A stretch of DNA of 64,000 nucleotides. Origin: Herminiimonas arsenicoxydans (GTDB lineage: Bacteria > Pseudomonadota > Gammaproteobacteria > Burkholderiales > Burkholderiaceae_D). The notes under the pieces are model-generated. The model saw only the letters and a program-made list of their open reading frames with translations, made no database searches and was not told the DNA's origin. Location of the stretch: contig CU207211.1 of NCBI GenBank assembly GCA_000026125.1, positions 1,488,001-1,552,000 on the forward strand, given 5' to 3'. The position numbers and the translations under genes are program-made. Positions 1 to 8,536 of the stretch are shown piece after piece. The stretch's first letter is position 1. Each line of letters begins with the position of its first letter.

Positions 1-117
1 GATATCGGCGATGGCGTCATCGGCTGAAGCGGGCAGGACTTGCGTTGCGGCAGGATGGCTGCCGCTGCAACTGCCTAGTAGAACGACGGCACAAAACGAC
101 AGCGCAATCCGGATCAT
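1..117 (-). CDS. Putative lipoprotein, N-terminal part only (runs off the window)
   Basis: The reading frame opens with an ATG at 117 and continues to base 1, so only the first 39 residues are visible. They form a typical lipoprotein signal: a short basic start (MIRIAL), a hydrophobic stretch and the lipobox LLGSC. The cysteine would be lipidated and the protein anchored in an envelope membrane. The start codon overlaps the stop of the upstream 74-residue gene in an ATGA arrangement, so the two are probably cotranslated. Function cannot be told from this fragment. Confidence 0.6.
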   Translation of the reverse strand, partial: MIRIALSFCAVVLLGSCSGSHPAATQVLPASADDAIADI

Positions 118-338
118 TGAGCTGCGTCGGGATCGACCTGATTTTGAATTGCATCCAGGATCAAGGGTTCGACTTCCTGCCACTTGAGCATGATCAGCGG
201 ATCGTCCGAATCGCAAAGGCGGGTATCAAATAATTGATGTTCCACAGCATATAAATTGAGCATCGCAGTCTTGATGATTTTTTCATAAAAATATCGGCTT
301 TCCGCATCCATGTCGGCAAACATTTTTCTGGTGCTCAT
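114..338 (-). CDS. Small hypothetical protein, 74 aa
   Basis: I do not recognise this family. The protein is short, acidic and without membrane segments or a signal peptide, so it is probably cytoplasmic. The start at 338 (MSTRKMF) is chosen because a GAGG Shine-Dalgarno lies just upstream; an in-frame ATG 9 codons earlier has no such site. Its TGA overlaps the ATG of the following lipoprotein gene, which suggests a two-gene unit reading out of the window to the left. Confidence 0.7.
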   Translation of the reverse strand: MSTRKMFADMDAESRYFYEKIIKTAMLNLYAVEHQLFDTRLCDSDDPLIMLKWQEVEPLILDAIQNQVDPDAAQ

Positions 339-450
339 ATCGATACCTCGTAGAGAAATTATCAAACCGCTACCTGATCATTATATGCGGCTTGCCAAGA
401 TCCGAAAGGGTTGTGTATAGACATACGTGCAATGCGTCAGCAGACGTGAA

Positions 451-480
451 AAAAGGGCAAACACGGATGTTTGCCCTTTT
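451..480. terminator. Bidirectional intrinsic terminator
   Basis: A perfect 13-bp inverted repeat (AAAAGGGCAAACA and its complement) encloses a 4-base loop CGGA, with A and T runs on the two sides. It lies after the stop of the DUF1993 gene at 526 and before the small gene starting at 338, and can end transcription on the minus strand. Confidence 0.85.
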
Positions 481-525
481 CTAACTTTTGCGGCAGCGCA
501 AATGCTGCCGGTTAACGCATGCGTA

Positions 526-1038
526 TCAGTAGCTACCCATGTAATCGCGCTTGCCGATTTCAATGCCGTTGTGGCGCAGGATGGCGTAAGTCGTGGTGAC
601 GTGGAAGAAGAATTGCGGTAAGCCGAAGTGCAGCAAATAATCCTGGCCGTTAAATTTTCTTTCTTTAGGGGTTCCTGGACGCAGAACGATGTCGCGCGCC
701 TCCTGACCGTCGATTTGTGCCGGTTTGATGCTGTCGAGAAAGGTGATCGTTTCCGCCAGCATGGCGCGCAGATCGGCAAAGGTGGTGGCCAGGCTGTCGT
801 CGACCTTGGGTACGTCGAGACCGGCCAGGCGCGCGGATACGCCGCGTGCAAAGTCGCCGGCAATCTGTACCTGGCGTATCAAAGGAAACATGTCCGGGTA
901 CAAGCGCGCCTGCAGGTAGGCATTAGGGTCGATGTTCTTTGCCGCAGCATGCTCTTCGGTTTTCTTGAGCAGGTCGCTCACGCTATTGAGCATTTGCTTG
1001 AGTACAGGAACGGAGGCGGCGTAGAGAGAAATGGTCAT
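526..1038 (-). CDS. DUF1993 family protein
   Basis: The 170-residue protein matches the DUF1993 pattern: an N-terminal MTISLY-A-SVPVL segment, a conserved YL-ARL-PDM-PL region near residues 40-55, and a C-terminal HFGLPQFFFHVTTTY-ILR-NG motif. It is related in fold to DinB-like four-helix proteins, but the reaction is unknown. The start at 1038 has AAGGAAG upstream; the frame could extend 26 codons further but lacks a ribosome site there. It is monocistronic and followed by a strong terminator. No signal peptide is seen. Confidence 0.85.
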   Translation of the reverse strand: MTISLYAASVPVLKQMLNSVSDLLKKTEEHAAAKNIDPNAYLQARLYPDMFPLIRQVQIAGDFARGVSARLAGLDVPKVDDSLATTFADLRAMLAETITFLDSIKPAQIDGQEARDIVLRPGTPKERKFNGQDYLLHFGLPQFFFHVTTTYAILRHNGIEIGKRDYMGSY

Positions 1039-1148
1039 GGAACTTCCTTGGTGAGTGTGAGGCAGGTAGATGTGTCGATTATAGGCAGGATTGGAAAGTC
1101 GCGCAGCCGCCGGCATTTTTACGCCAACTGATTTCTCTCATGCCATCC

Positions 1149-1820
1149 TCATTCACGTTCTCGCATATCCGCCTGCATGCCGATATGCGCTTGCTGTTGC
1201 GTGACAAAACCGTCGAATGCTGCCAGCAGCGGTTTATATTTTTCAGTATTTTCTTCCAGGTGCATCAAGGCGTAACAAGTCGCCTCGAATGAGGAAAGCT
1301 GATCTGCCTTGTGCGCCTTGCGTATCCGGTAATGCGAAGGCGGCGGATCGCGCAGAGGCAGACGCGGCAACTGTTGCAGCAGCGGATTGAGATGCAGCAT
1401 CTTGCGGCTCTTGCGCCAGGTACCATCGATTACGATCAGACGGATGCGCGTTTCCGCTGTTATCTGTGCGACGGTGAGCGGCGAGATGAGCGCTTGTTCT
1501 TCAGCGTTTTCGGGATAGAGCAGAAGAGGGCATACAGTTTTTCCCTGTGCATGTACCTCGTCTGCCGAATCGAAAGGCGCACGCAGCAATGCCTGCAGTT
1601 CCTGTTCGGAAAATGTTTCGCCAACGACGAGACGGCTGTGCGGCAAACTCATGTGCAGCAGACGTGCTGTATTTTTTGCGTTGCCAACTTCCAGCGGATG
1701 CTGCAGAAACAGCACTTCGACATCGTGCTCAAGCGGGGTGACCCACTGACAGATGCAGGTGCGCTGCGGACGCAGGCATCGTGCGCAGTAGAGGCGTTTG
1801 CTGGTGTTCGGCGAGGGCAT
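1149..1820 (-). CDS. tapT: DTW-domain tRNA-uridine aminocarboxypropyltransferase
   Basis: This 223-residue protein is a DTW-domain member, the family of E. coli TapT (YfiP) that transfers a 3-amino-3-carboxypropyl group from S-adenosylmethionine to a tRNA uridine to give acp3U. Visible signatures are the name-giving DGTW at residues 132-135 followed by RKSRKM, an N-terminal cysteine cluster (C12, C15, C22, C24) and the later RLPLRDPP-S-YRIRKA segment. Length fits the family. It is likely cytoplasmic and monocistronic. The exact tRNA position is inferred from family members. Confidence 0.85.
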   Translation of the reverse strand: MPSPNTSKRLYCARCLRPQRTCICQWVTPLEHDVEVLFLQHPLEVGNAKNTARLLHMSLPHSRLVVGETFSEQELQALLRAPFDSADEVHAQGKTVCPLLLYPENAEEQALISPLTVAQITAETRIRLIVIDGTWRKSRKMLHLNPLLQQLPRLPLRDPPPSHYRIRKAHKADQLSSFEATCYALMHLEENTEKYKPLLAAFDGFVTQQQAHIGMQADMRERE

Positions 1821-1977
1821 GGGCAGGATTGGACTTTATATCGTGCTAAAAAGCGAAAAAATGCTGGGCGAGTTTTTAAACGCAGAAATATTTGGCAATG
1901 AAGCGACGAGAACACGCGTGGTTACCGTAACAGATTATAGTCGCCACTTTGGTAAGAACATGATCGCTTGATCATGC

Positions 1978-2008
1978 AAAAAAGCCGGCGCTTGAGGCCG
2001 GCTTTTTT
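1978..2008 (-). terminator. Intrinsic terminator of the folE operon
   Basis: A 12-bp stem (AAAAAAGCCGGC with its complement) around a 7-base loop, with T runs in both directions. It lies about 80 bases beyond the folE stop, at the end of the sigma/ferritin/cytochrome/folE unit. Confidence 0.85.
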
Positions 2009-2086
2009 GTGTCATCTGGATTAAATACAGCCGGACGATACATGAACAGTCCCGCTCATGCGTCAAGCGGACGTCATATGCTTTGC

Positions 2087-2734
2087 TCAATCCTTCTCGC
2101 GCGTCAGCGTCAGGAATTCGCTTCTGAGTGCAGGATTGCTGCGCATTTCACCCAGTAGCGCCGAGGTTACGGTCTCCTCGCCCTGCGTCTGGATGCCGCG
2201 ACTTTCCATGCACATGTGACGGCATCGAATGACGACGCCAACCGACAGGGGTTGCACATGTTCCATCAGTGTTTCTGCTATCTGTATGGTTAGACGTTCC
2301 TGCACCTGCAAGCGCCGTGCGTAGCAATCGACCAGGCGCGTCAGCTTGGAAAGACCGACGATTTTTCCATTCGGCGTATAGCCTATGGTGGCGGTACCGA
2401 AGAAGGGCGCAAGATGGTGTTCACAGTGGCTGTACACGGGAATACCCCGCACGATGATCAACTCCTTGTACTGTTCGGCACCGTCTGAAAAGACTTTCAA
2501 GATTTCGGCCGGATCTTGTGCATAGCCGGCAGTCCATTGCTGCCATGCTTTCTGCACGCGTTTCGGCGTTTCCTGCAAGCCCTGGCGATTCGGATTTTCA
2601 CCGAGATGAATCAGCAGCCGACGCCAGTCATGCTCTGAAAAATCATTGGCTTCCATTTCACTCACAACTGCGCTGCCTGCGTGTGCAGACATGGCGTTCA
2701 ATGGATGTTCATCAAGCAAAGGATGGATTTTCAT
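2087..2734 (-). CDS. folE: GTP cyclohydrolase I
   Basis: GTP cyclohydrolase I converts GTP to 7,8-dihydroneopterin triphosphate, the first step of tetrahydrofolate synthesis. The zinc-site motif CEHHLAPF is present (Cys107 and His110 counted from an upstream in-frame codon) with the third ligand in RCRHMCME (Cys178 on the same count). The GLSK-TRLVD-YARR-QVQERLT active-site block is complete. I set the start at 2734, where ATG overlaps the cytochrome stop (ATGA); a start three codons earlier at 2743 is possible. It is the last gene of the unit led by the ECF sigma factor. Confidence 0.95.
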   Translation of the reverse strand: MKIHPLLDEHPLNAMSAHAGSAVVSEMEANDFSEHDWRRLLIHLGENPNRQGLQETPKRVQKAWQQWTAGYAQDPAEILKVFSDGAEQYKELIIVRGIPVYSHCEHHLAPFFGTATIGYTPNGKIVGLSKLTRLVDCYARRLQVQERLTIQIAETLMEHVQPLSVGVVIRCRHMCMESRGIQTQGEETVTSALLGEMRSNPALRSEFLTLTREKD

Positions 2735-3141
2735 TTTTTGCATTCAGGCGATGTGTTGGCCTGTTTCAGGTAAGAGATCAGATCACTGCGTTCTTTTTGA
2801 CTTGTAACTCCGGCATACGTCATCGTGGTTCCCGGCACCGTTTTGGTCGGGTTGCTGAGAAACAGATTCAGCGTCTTTTCATTCCAGACGATATTTGAAT
2901 GTTTCATCGCATCCGAATAATTGAAACCCTTCACGCTACCGGCACGGCGTCCGAACAAGCCGCAATGCCGCGGGCCGGTGCGATCGTAAGCAAGGGCATG
3001 GCATGCCAGACAGCGCGCATAAATCGCTTCGCCAGCCTTGACTTGCGTCGCCAGTGCCGCACCCTTATCGGGTGCGGCACTGGCAGTTGTTGCTGCCGAT
3101 GCCATGCAGGCAGCCAGAATCAAACCGGCAAATGCACGCAT
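2731..3141 (-). CDS. Periplasmic class I cytochrome c
   Basis: A 136-residue secreted c-type cytochrome. A signal peptide covers about residues 1-22 (ending ASA), followed by the haem-binding CLACH motif at residues 44-48. GPRHCGLFGRRAG and Met107 in the MTYAG segment resemble cytochrome c2-type proteins, where the methionine is the sixth iron ligand. It probably shuttles electrons in the periplasm. It sits 12 bases after the ferritin-like gene and overlaps folE, so all are likely one transcript. Its redox partner is unknown. Confidence 0.9.
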   Translation of the reverse strand: MRAFAGLILAACMASAATTASAAPDKGAALATQVKAGEAIYARCLACHALAYDRTGPRHCGLFGRRAGSVKGFNYSDAMKHSNIVWNEKTLNLFLSNPTKTVPGTTMTYAGVTSQKERSDLISYLKQANTSPECKK

Positions 3142-3153
3142 GTTTGCTCACCC

Positions 3154-3735
3154 TCAGGACATGAAAGCCGAAGGTACCGGCACTTCGCCCAGCGCATTGC
3201 GCAGAATTGCCCAGTGCATGGCCTCATCGCCGAGGATGCTGGCGGCCGCTTGCGCCAGTTCACGATTGCCGAACAGCGGGACTGCTCCCAGATAGGCGCT
3301 GACGGCGCCTTTTTCCAGCGTGGCGGCAAAACGCAACACATCGGTTTGCGATTTCAGTTTGTCCACAGGAAAAGTATATTTTTCTTTGGCATTGACCGCC
3401 TTGCCGCCGAGTTTTGCAATGGTCTTGGCAAGAATGTCCGCATGCTCCTTATGGTGTCCCTGAAAAGTCAGCGCCAGATCGAGTACGGGTTTTTGCAGCA
3501 AGCCGCTTTCAGCGCCCAGCTGATAGGCGGCAATTGCTTCCAGCTCTGCTCCCAGTGCAGTGTTGAGTATGTTGACATCGGCGTGGGTTGAGGCTCCTCC
3601 CTTTTTCGCGGCTAGCGCATCTTGTCCTGCAAGAAGTGCCACTGCAGCACCGGACAGAAGCAGTCCGGATTTGCTCAGGAAGGAACGGCGTGTGCCTTGC
3701 ATTGTGAAATCATCGGGTTGAATTAAAAAGGACAT
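3154..3735 (-). CDS. Tat-exported ferritin-like domain protein
   Basis: The protein carries a twin-arginine signal (RRSFLSKSG followed by a hydrophobic run ending near AALA) and then a ferritin-like four-helix domain, with glutamate/histidine pairs such as GAELEAIAAYQLG, HHKEHAD and GDEAMHWAIL that could bind a metal pair. It fits the Ferritin_2 type of exported proteins found beside ECF sigma genes. The start at 3735 has GGAGAA upstream; an internal ATG at 3702 is an alternative. Predicted location is periplasm. Its metal and redox role are inferred from family and neighbours. Confidence 0.85.
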   Translation of the reverse strand: MSFLIQPDDFTMQGTRRSFLSKSGLLLSGAAVALLAGQDALAAKKGGASTHADVNILNTALGAELEAIAAYQLGAESGLLQKPVLDLALTFQGHHKEHADILAKTIAKLGGKAVNAKEKYTFPVDKLKSQTDVLRFAATLEKGAVSAYLGAVPLFGNRELAQAAASILGDEAMHWAILRNALGEVPVPSAFMS

Positions 3736-3784
3736 GTCATTTCTCCATTGAATAGTTACTGCACGTAATCAGGCAAAGAGCCTG

Positions 3785-4480
3785 TTAATTCTTGACGCGA
3801 TCGAGTGCGCCGGCCACGATGCGATCGCAACGCGCGCCATCGAAGGAAAAAGCCTCTTCGTAGACGAAATCGATCTCCCTGGCCAGTGCTTCGCGCAACA
3901 TGCCGCGTGCACGGAAGAAACGGCTGCGCACCGTTGCTTCCGGAACGTCGAGGCAACGCGAAACTTCTTCCACGCTCATCTCTTCTAGTGCGCGCAACAC
4001 GAAAACCGTGCGAAACACGTCAGGCAGGGCGTCGATTTGGCGCTCCAGCATGCGACGTGCTTCCGCCCGCAAGGCGGCGCTTTCAGGTTGCTCCGTTGTG
4101 GCTTCATTCATGTTGACCTCCGCCACTTCATATTCCAGCGGCGATGTGTTATCGCTATCGAGGCGAATGATTTCCGCTCTGCGCCTGCTTTTGCGTGAGC
4201 GGCCAATGGCTTCATTGATGACGATGCGTGTCAGCCATGTGGATAGAGCCGATTCGCCGCGAAATTTTTCTATATTCCGATACGCCAGCAAATAGGCTTC
4301 CTGCAAGACATCTTCGGCCTCGGCATCGTCTTTCAGTATGCTGCGCGCGGTGCGGTACAAAGGACGGTTATGTCGTCGCATCATGAACTCGAATGCAGAC
4401 TGATCGCCGCGCGCTATGCGTTGCGCAATCTCAATGTCAGACCATGCACCGGGGTTTTCTTCTTTTGCGGATGTTTGCAT
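3785..4480 (-). CDS. ECF-type RNA polymerase sigma factor
   Basis: A 231-residue sigma-70 family factor. Region 2 is clear (AF-FMMRRHNRPLYRTARSIL, D-AEAEDVLQEAYLLAY, STWLTRIVINEAIGRSRK) and region 4 follows (LPDVFRTVFVLRALEEMSVEEVSRCLDVPEATVRSR). The start at 4480 is supported by GGGAG; the frame extends upstream without a good ribosome site. It heads a unit with a ferritin-like protein, cytochrome c and folE, and no anti-sigma gene is adjacent. I infer that it directs transcription of this unit, possibly under redox stress. Confidence 0.92.
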   Translation of the reverse strand: MQTSAKEENPGAWSDIEIAQRIARGDQSAFEFMMRRHNRPLYRTARSILKDDAEAEDVLQEAYLLAYRNIEKFRGESALSTWLTRIVINEAIGRSRKSRRRAEIIRLDSDNTSPLEYEVAEVNMNEATTEQPESAALRAEARRMLERQIDALPDVFRTVFVLRALEEMSVEEVSRCLDVPEATVRSRFFRARGMLREALAREIDFVYEEAFSFDGARCDRIVAGALDRVKN

Positions 4481-4731
4481 CACTCCCTCTGCTTTCTTGT
4501 GTTGTCGTGATATTGGATGCAGCGGGCGAATACCGCGTTCCCGTGCAGAAGTTTCTTTTTGTCGCCAGGATTTGCTGCTTTCTGGATGAAGTCTGCAACA
4601 GTTTGACAAATGCTGCCGAGCATGAAATGTGAACGCGCCGTGGAAGACGGAAATTGGGGCAGGGGTTATACATTGAAAGTCTGAGTAAATTACCTATACT
4701 GAATTGTGCACAGGCAAGCAAAGGAGCTGTC

Positions 4732-5232
4732 ATGAGACACAGACTTTATTACTTCCTCCCGGACATCGAAAGTGCCCGCCGCACCCTTGATGACATGTTG
4801 CTCCATCGTATAGAGCAGCGACATGTGCGTTTTATGTCAGGCAATACGCCGTTGCCACCCGATATGCCGGAAGCGAGTTTTCTGTTGAAGACTGATGTTT
4901 TACACGGCGCGGCAGCCGGCATGGTGGTGGGTGCACTTCTGGGTATAGCGTTCGGTGCCTTGCTGATCGTGTATTACGATCTGGGAGAGGCAACGGTACT
5001 CGTGACTACGTTCATCGGTATTATTTTTGGCGGATGGGCATCGAGCATGGTTGCTGCTGCCGTGCCTAACACGCAGTTGAAGGCATTTTATCCAGCACTT
5101 GAAAATGGAAAAATTCTGATGATCGCGGATGTGCCTGCTCGTCGGGTGGAAGAAATTGAAAACATGCTGGCCGAACGTCATCCGGAAATGAAATTCGGTG
5201 GTGAGGAACCGCATATTCCGGTTTTTCCTTGA
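4732..5232 (+). CDS. Glycine-zipper-type inner membrane protein
   Basis: A 166-residue protein with a cytoplasmic N-terminal half (residues 1-55), two glycine-rich membrane segments (about 56-80, AAAGMVVGALLGIAFGALL, and 87-110, VLVTTFIGIIFGGWASSMV) and a C-terminal soluble domain ending EEPHIPVFP. The C-terminal part (ILMIADVPARRVEEIENML) resembles an ACT/ferredoxin-like fold and the whole resembles DUF1269-like membrane proteins, but I do not name a function. The start follows AAGGAG. It is transcribed away from the sigma operon. Confidence 0.75.
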   Translation: MRHRLYYFLPDIESARRTLDDMLLHRIEQRHVRFMSGNTPLPPDMPEASFLLKTDVLHGAAAGMVVGALLGIAFGALLIVYYDLGEATVLVTTFIGIIFGGWASSMVAAAVPNTQLKAFYPALENGKILMIADVPARRVEEIENMLAERHPEMKFGGEEPHIPVFP

Positions 5233-5358
5233 TGAAGGATGTGCAGTTGAATAATGCTGGATGGTAATCAGTGCTGCTAGAAGAAAGAGAAAATGTTGGT
5301 TGTGCGGTAATTGCCAGTGTGGGCAACAGGGTTGGGAATTGTTTTTATGGAGGCTGCT

Positions 5359-5856
5359 ATGGAACTTCACATGCATTCACATCGATGGGAACACCGTAGT
5401 CCTGACTGGACGGTAGCGGCGGTTTCCGGATTTGCTGCTGGTGCGGTGCTGATGGTGCTGGAATTGCTTTGGTCAACCATTATCATGGGCGCCAATCCAT
5501 GGGAAACATCACATATGGTTGCGGCAATTACCATGGGGCAGGATGCATTGCAGTCGACCGATTTCAATTTGATGATCGTGGCTGTGGCGCTGTGTACGCA
5601 CTATGTGCTTGGTATTGTTTTCAGCCTGATTCTTGCGGCCATCATCGTGCCATTTCGTTTTGACTCCAGTCTGGGCATGGTGTTGCTGACAGGTGCAGTT
5701 TTCGGACTGCTGCTTTATTTATTCAATTTCTACGGCATGGTGCAGTTTTTCTCCTGGTTTGCCGGCATGCGCGGCTGGACCACGCTGAGTGCCCATGTGA
5801 TATTCGGTTTGGTTGTGGCGGCGATGTACTGGAAGCTGGAGCAGACAGAAAGATAA
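5359..5856 (+). CDS. Four-helix membrane protein, unknown function
   Basis: A 165-residue integral membrane protein with a histidine-rich N-terminus (ELHMHSHRWEHR) and four predicted membrane segments, roughly residues 17-38, 63-90, 100-122 and 130-155. The start at 5359 is set by GGAGG at 5349-5353; ATGs upstream lack such a site. It lies downstream of another small membrane protein and is followed by a strong terminator. The family is not recognised; the N-terminal histidines may bind metal but nothing else supports that. Confidence 0.75.
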   Translation: MELHMHSHRWEHRSPDWTVAAVSGFAAGAVLMVLELLWSTIIMGANPWETSHMVAAITMGQDALQSTDFNLMIVAVALCTHYVLGIVFSLILAAIIVPFRFDSSLGMVLLTGAVFGLLLYLFNFYGMVQFFSWFAGMRGWTTLSAHVIFGLVVAAMYWKLEQTER

Positions 5857-5906
5857 ACAGGGTGCTTGATCTTGCATGATGTTCTGATCATGCAAGAGCG
5901 ATTTGA

Positions 5907-5936
5907 AACAATGCCACCTTGAACGGTGGCATTGTT
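5907..5936 (+). terminator. Intrinsic terminator
   Basis: A perfect 12-bp stem (AACAATGCCACC) with a 6-base loop, followed by TTTAT. It ends the transcript of the two membrane protein genes before it. Confidence 0.85.
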
Positions 5937-5940
5937 TTAT

Positions 5941-6312
5941 TGAGGCTGCTTAAAAGAAGGCCGGGTAGTGTTTTAACCAGCGATGGAAAATATTGAATGG
6001 CTGAAGTCTAGTTATTTGAAACACGCTTTTCTTGAGAATTGCTGCTCCGCAGCATTATTTTCATGTGCGCATGAAATATTTGCATGTGTGGCGATAATTG
6101 ACGGGGTTATCATCGAAAAAACCGGCAAAACCGGTCTTTATCTCGTTCGGTCCATCCTCTACCGGCATCTCGCAAACGTCTGTCAATCCAGCATTTGCAG
6201 CAGTTTAAACGCATCGCTTCCCATATTGGCGACCATGCATCATCCGGCATAAACAAAGACGGCTTACCTTCGGTCGTCTTCGTTCCGACAATTCTGAATA
6301 AGATATTTTTCC
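5941..6312. other. Intergenic stretch ahead of the MFS gene
   Basis: About 370 bases without a convincing gene. A small hairpin (ACCGG-CAAAA-CCGGT followed by CTTT) lies at about 6120-6138 and could act as a weak terminator or leader structure. The stretch must hold the promoter of the permease gene. ORFs in it have no recognisable protein character or ribosome site. Confidence 0.4.
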
Positions 6313-7620
6313 ATGAGCGCAATTCCTCTCAGCAGTATCAGTGACCGTGCGTCACTGGAAAATCGCACTTACGCAAAAGTAACCCTGCGGTTGTTACCTT
6401 TCCTGTTCATTTGTTACGTTGCGGCTTACCTCGACCGCGTCAATGTGGGCTTTGCCAAGCTCAGCATGTTGAATGATCTGCAATTCAGCGAAACCGTCTA
6501 TGGTCTGGGTGCAGGTATTTTCTTCATTGGCTATTTCCTGTTTGAAGTACCGAGCAATATCATCATGCATCGTGTCGGCGCCCGGGTCTGGATTGCCCGC
6601 ATCATGATTACCTGGTCCGTGCTGTCGGCGGCGACCATGTTCGTGACTTCGCCTACGATGTTCTATGTGATTCGCTTCCTGCTCGGTGTGGCAGAAGCCG
6701 GCTTTTTCCCTGGTATCGTTCTGTATCTCACCTACTGGTTCCCATCCTCGCGTCGCGGCCGGATGAATGCATTGTTCATGATCGGCATCCCGATTGCCGG
6801 TGTCGTCGGTGGCCCGTTGTCAGGATGGATCATGAATCACTTTGCCGGCGCCAACGGCTGGTATGGCTGGCAATGGCTGTTCCTGCTGGAAGCCATCCCA
6901 TCGCTCCTCCTGGGCGTCATCACACTGTTTTATTTGCCTAACACCATACGCGCATCCACATGGCTGTCGGAAAATGAGAAGCAGGTGCTGGAAGAGAATA
7001 TTGCGCAAGATGGCAGCGATACAAGCAAATCGCATTCGGTGGCCGGTGTGTTCACCAATCCCAAAGTCTGGTTGATGGCCGCAATTTATTTCTGCTGCAT
7101 GATGGGTCTGTACGGCATCAGCTTCTATTTGCCGACGCTGGTCAAGGCATCCGGAGTCAAGGATGCGCTGGATGTCGGTCTGCTGACAGCAATTCCTTAC
7201 ACCTGCGGCGTGATTGCTACCTTGCTGGTGGCGCGAAGTGCAGATCGCATGCGTGAACGTCGCTGGCATTTTGCCATTGCCAGTGCACTGGGCGGGCTCG
7301 GCCTGTTCCTCAGCACGGTGTATGGCGATAACGTGGTGCTGGCTTTGCTGGCATTGTCGCTCGGTACTGCAGGCATGCTGTCGACGATGCCGGTATTCTG
7401 GACTTACCCAAGCGCCATCCTCGGCGGCGCTGCTGCTGCTGCCGGTATCGGCTTGATCAACTCGGTCGGCAATCTGGCCGGTTTCGTCAGCCCGTCCATC
7501 GTCGGCTGGTTGAAAGACGTGACTGGCAGCACCAACGCAGGCATGTATTTCGTTGCTGGCGCCTTGGTGATAGGTGCCGGGCTCGCCTTGTTGCAACCAC
7601 GTGCATTGGTTAATAAGTAA
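6313..7620 (+). CDS. MFS transporter, anion:cation symporter type
   Basis: A 435-residue 12-helix transporter of the major facilitator superfamily. The N-terminal YLDRVNVGFAKL motif, the GYFLFEVPSN loop and AEAGFFPGIVLYLTYWFP are hallmarks of the ACS family, which imports organic anions (tartrate, phthalate, hydroxyphenylacetate, galactonate and similar) with protons. The central cytoplasmic loop lies around residues 205-245. It is monocistronic with its own terminator. No catabolic genes lie nearby, so the substrate cannot be told. Confidence 0.9.
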   Translation: MSAIPLSSISDRASLENRTYAKVTLRLLPFLFICYVAAYLDRVNVGFAKLSMLNDLQFSETVYGLGAGIFFIGYFLFEVPSNIIMHRVGARVWIARIMITWSVLSAATMFVTSPTMFYVIRFLLGVAEAGFFPGIVLYLTYWFPSSRRGRMNALFMIGIPIAGVVGGPLSGWIMNHFAGANGWYGWQWLFLLEAIPSLLLGVITLFYLPNTIRASTWLSENEKQVLEENIAQDGSDTSKSHSVAGVFTNPKVWLMAAIYFCCMMGLYGISFYLPTLVKASGVKDALDVGLLTAIPYTCGVIATLLVARSADRMRERRWHFAIASALGGLGLFLSTVYGDNVVLALLALSLGTAGMLSTMPVFWTYPSAILGGAAAAAGIGLINSVGNLAGFVSPSIVGWLKDVTGSTNAGMYFVAGALVIGAGLALLQPRALVNK

Positions 7621-7643
7621 TCGAATAAAGCTGCACCTGATCG

Positions 7644-7671
7644 AAAAAAGCCCGCGCAAGCGGGCTTTTTT
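7644..7671 (+). terminator. Intrinsic terminator after the MFS gene
   Basis: A perfect 12-bp stem (AAAAAAGCCCGC and complement) closed by a GCAA tetraloop and followed by six T residues. Confidence 0.9.
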
Positions 7672-7913
7672 ACGTCTTGTTCATACAGATGGCGACAGCG
7701 AAATGACGGATGACACTTGCCGAGCAGGTGCGTAGTGCTGCATCAAGCGCTTGAATCCACGGTCGATAGCTGACATAAAATCAGCGTGCACTGTGAATTT
7801 TCAGGCACTCGTTTCAAAAAATTCAATCGAAGGCGTATGTGGTGCGCATCTCGGCTTAAATCTTGATGAGCGTATGGCACCTCTGCTATCTGTCCCCATT
7901 CAGGAGAGCCAAC

Positions 7914-8393
7914 ATGATCTGCAAAAACACGATTTGCCTCTGGTACGACGGCACCGCATTGGACGCCGCAAAGTTTTACGCCGAAACGTTCCCTGACAGC
8001 ACGGTAGGAGCTGTCCATCGCGCGCCCGGCGCCTATCCTGCAGGCAAGGAGGGCGATGTGCTGATGGTCGAGTTCACGGTGATGGGCATTCCCTGTATTG
8101 GTCTGAACGGGGGCCCGGAGTTCAAGCACAGCGAGGCTTTCTCGTTTCAGGTCGCCACCGACAGCCAGGCCGAAACGGACCGTTTGTGGAGCGCGAGTGT
8201 CGGGAACGGCGGACAGGAAAGCGCATGCGGGTGGTGCAAGGACAAATGGGGATTGTCGTGGCAGATCACGCCGCGCGCCCTGATAGCCGCGATTACCGAT
8301 CCTGATCGAGCTGCGGCCAAGCGCGCGTTCGAAGCCATGATGGACATGGGAAAGATCGATATCGCTGCAATCGAAGCAGCCCGGCGCGGCTGA
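7914..8393 (+). CDS. VOC-family (PhnB-like) protein
   Basis: A 159-residue protein of the vicinal oxygen chelate fold, of the PhnB/'3-demethylubiquinone methyltransferase-like' type. It shows NTICLWYDG-ALDAAKFYAETFPDS at the start, FTVMGIPCIGLNGGPEF in the middle and CGWCKDKWGLSWQITP near residue 115. These proteins are usually of unknown substrate and lack the methyltransferase activity of their database name. The start at 7914 follows AGGAGA. The C-terminal RAFEAMMDMGKIDIAA is typical of the group. Confidence 0.85.
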   Translation: MICKNTICLWYDGTALDAAKFYAETFPDSTVGAVHRAPGAYPAGKEGDVLMVEFTVMGIPCIGLNGGPEFKHSEAFSFQVATDSQAETDRLWSASVGNGGQESACGWCKDKWGLSWQITPRALIAAITDPDRAAAKRAFEAMMDMGKIDIAAIEAARRG

Positions 8394-8536
8394 CAATCCT
8401 GACATTGTTCAGTCCCTACAGTTGTTTTAAAAATACCCTCTGGAAAATGTCCGTTTCTGGCCGACAGTGACGCCCCGATTCGACTGAAATAATGGATGAA
8501 TATAGCTTGGTGCACTGGTTACACGAATGAGAAAAT

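Noticed and set aside
5983..6252. An 89-codon frame upstream of the MFS gene
   Set aside because: No ribosome site, no recognisable domain, and it runs through a small hairpin; treated as non-coding.
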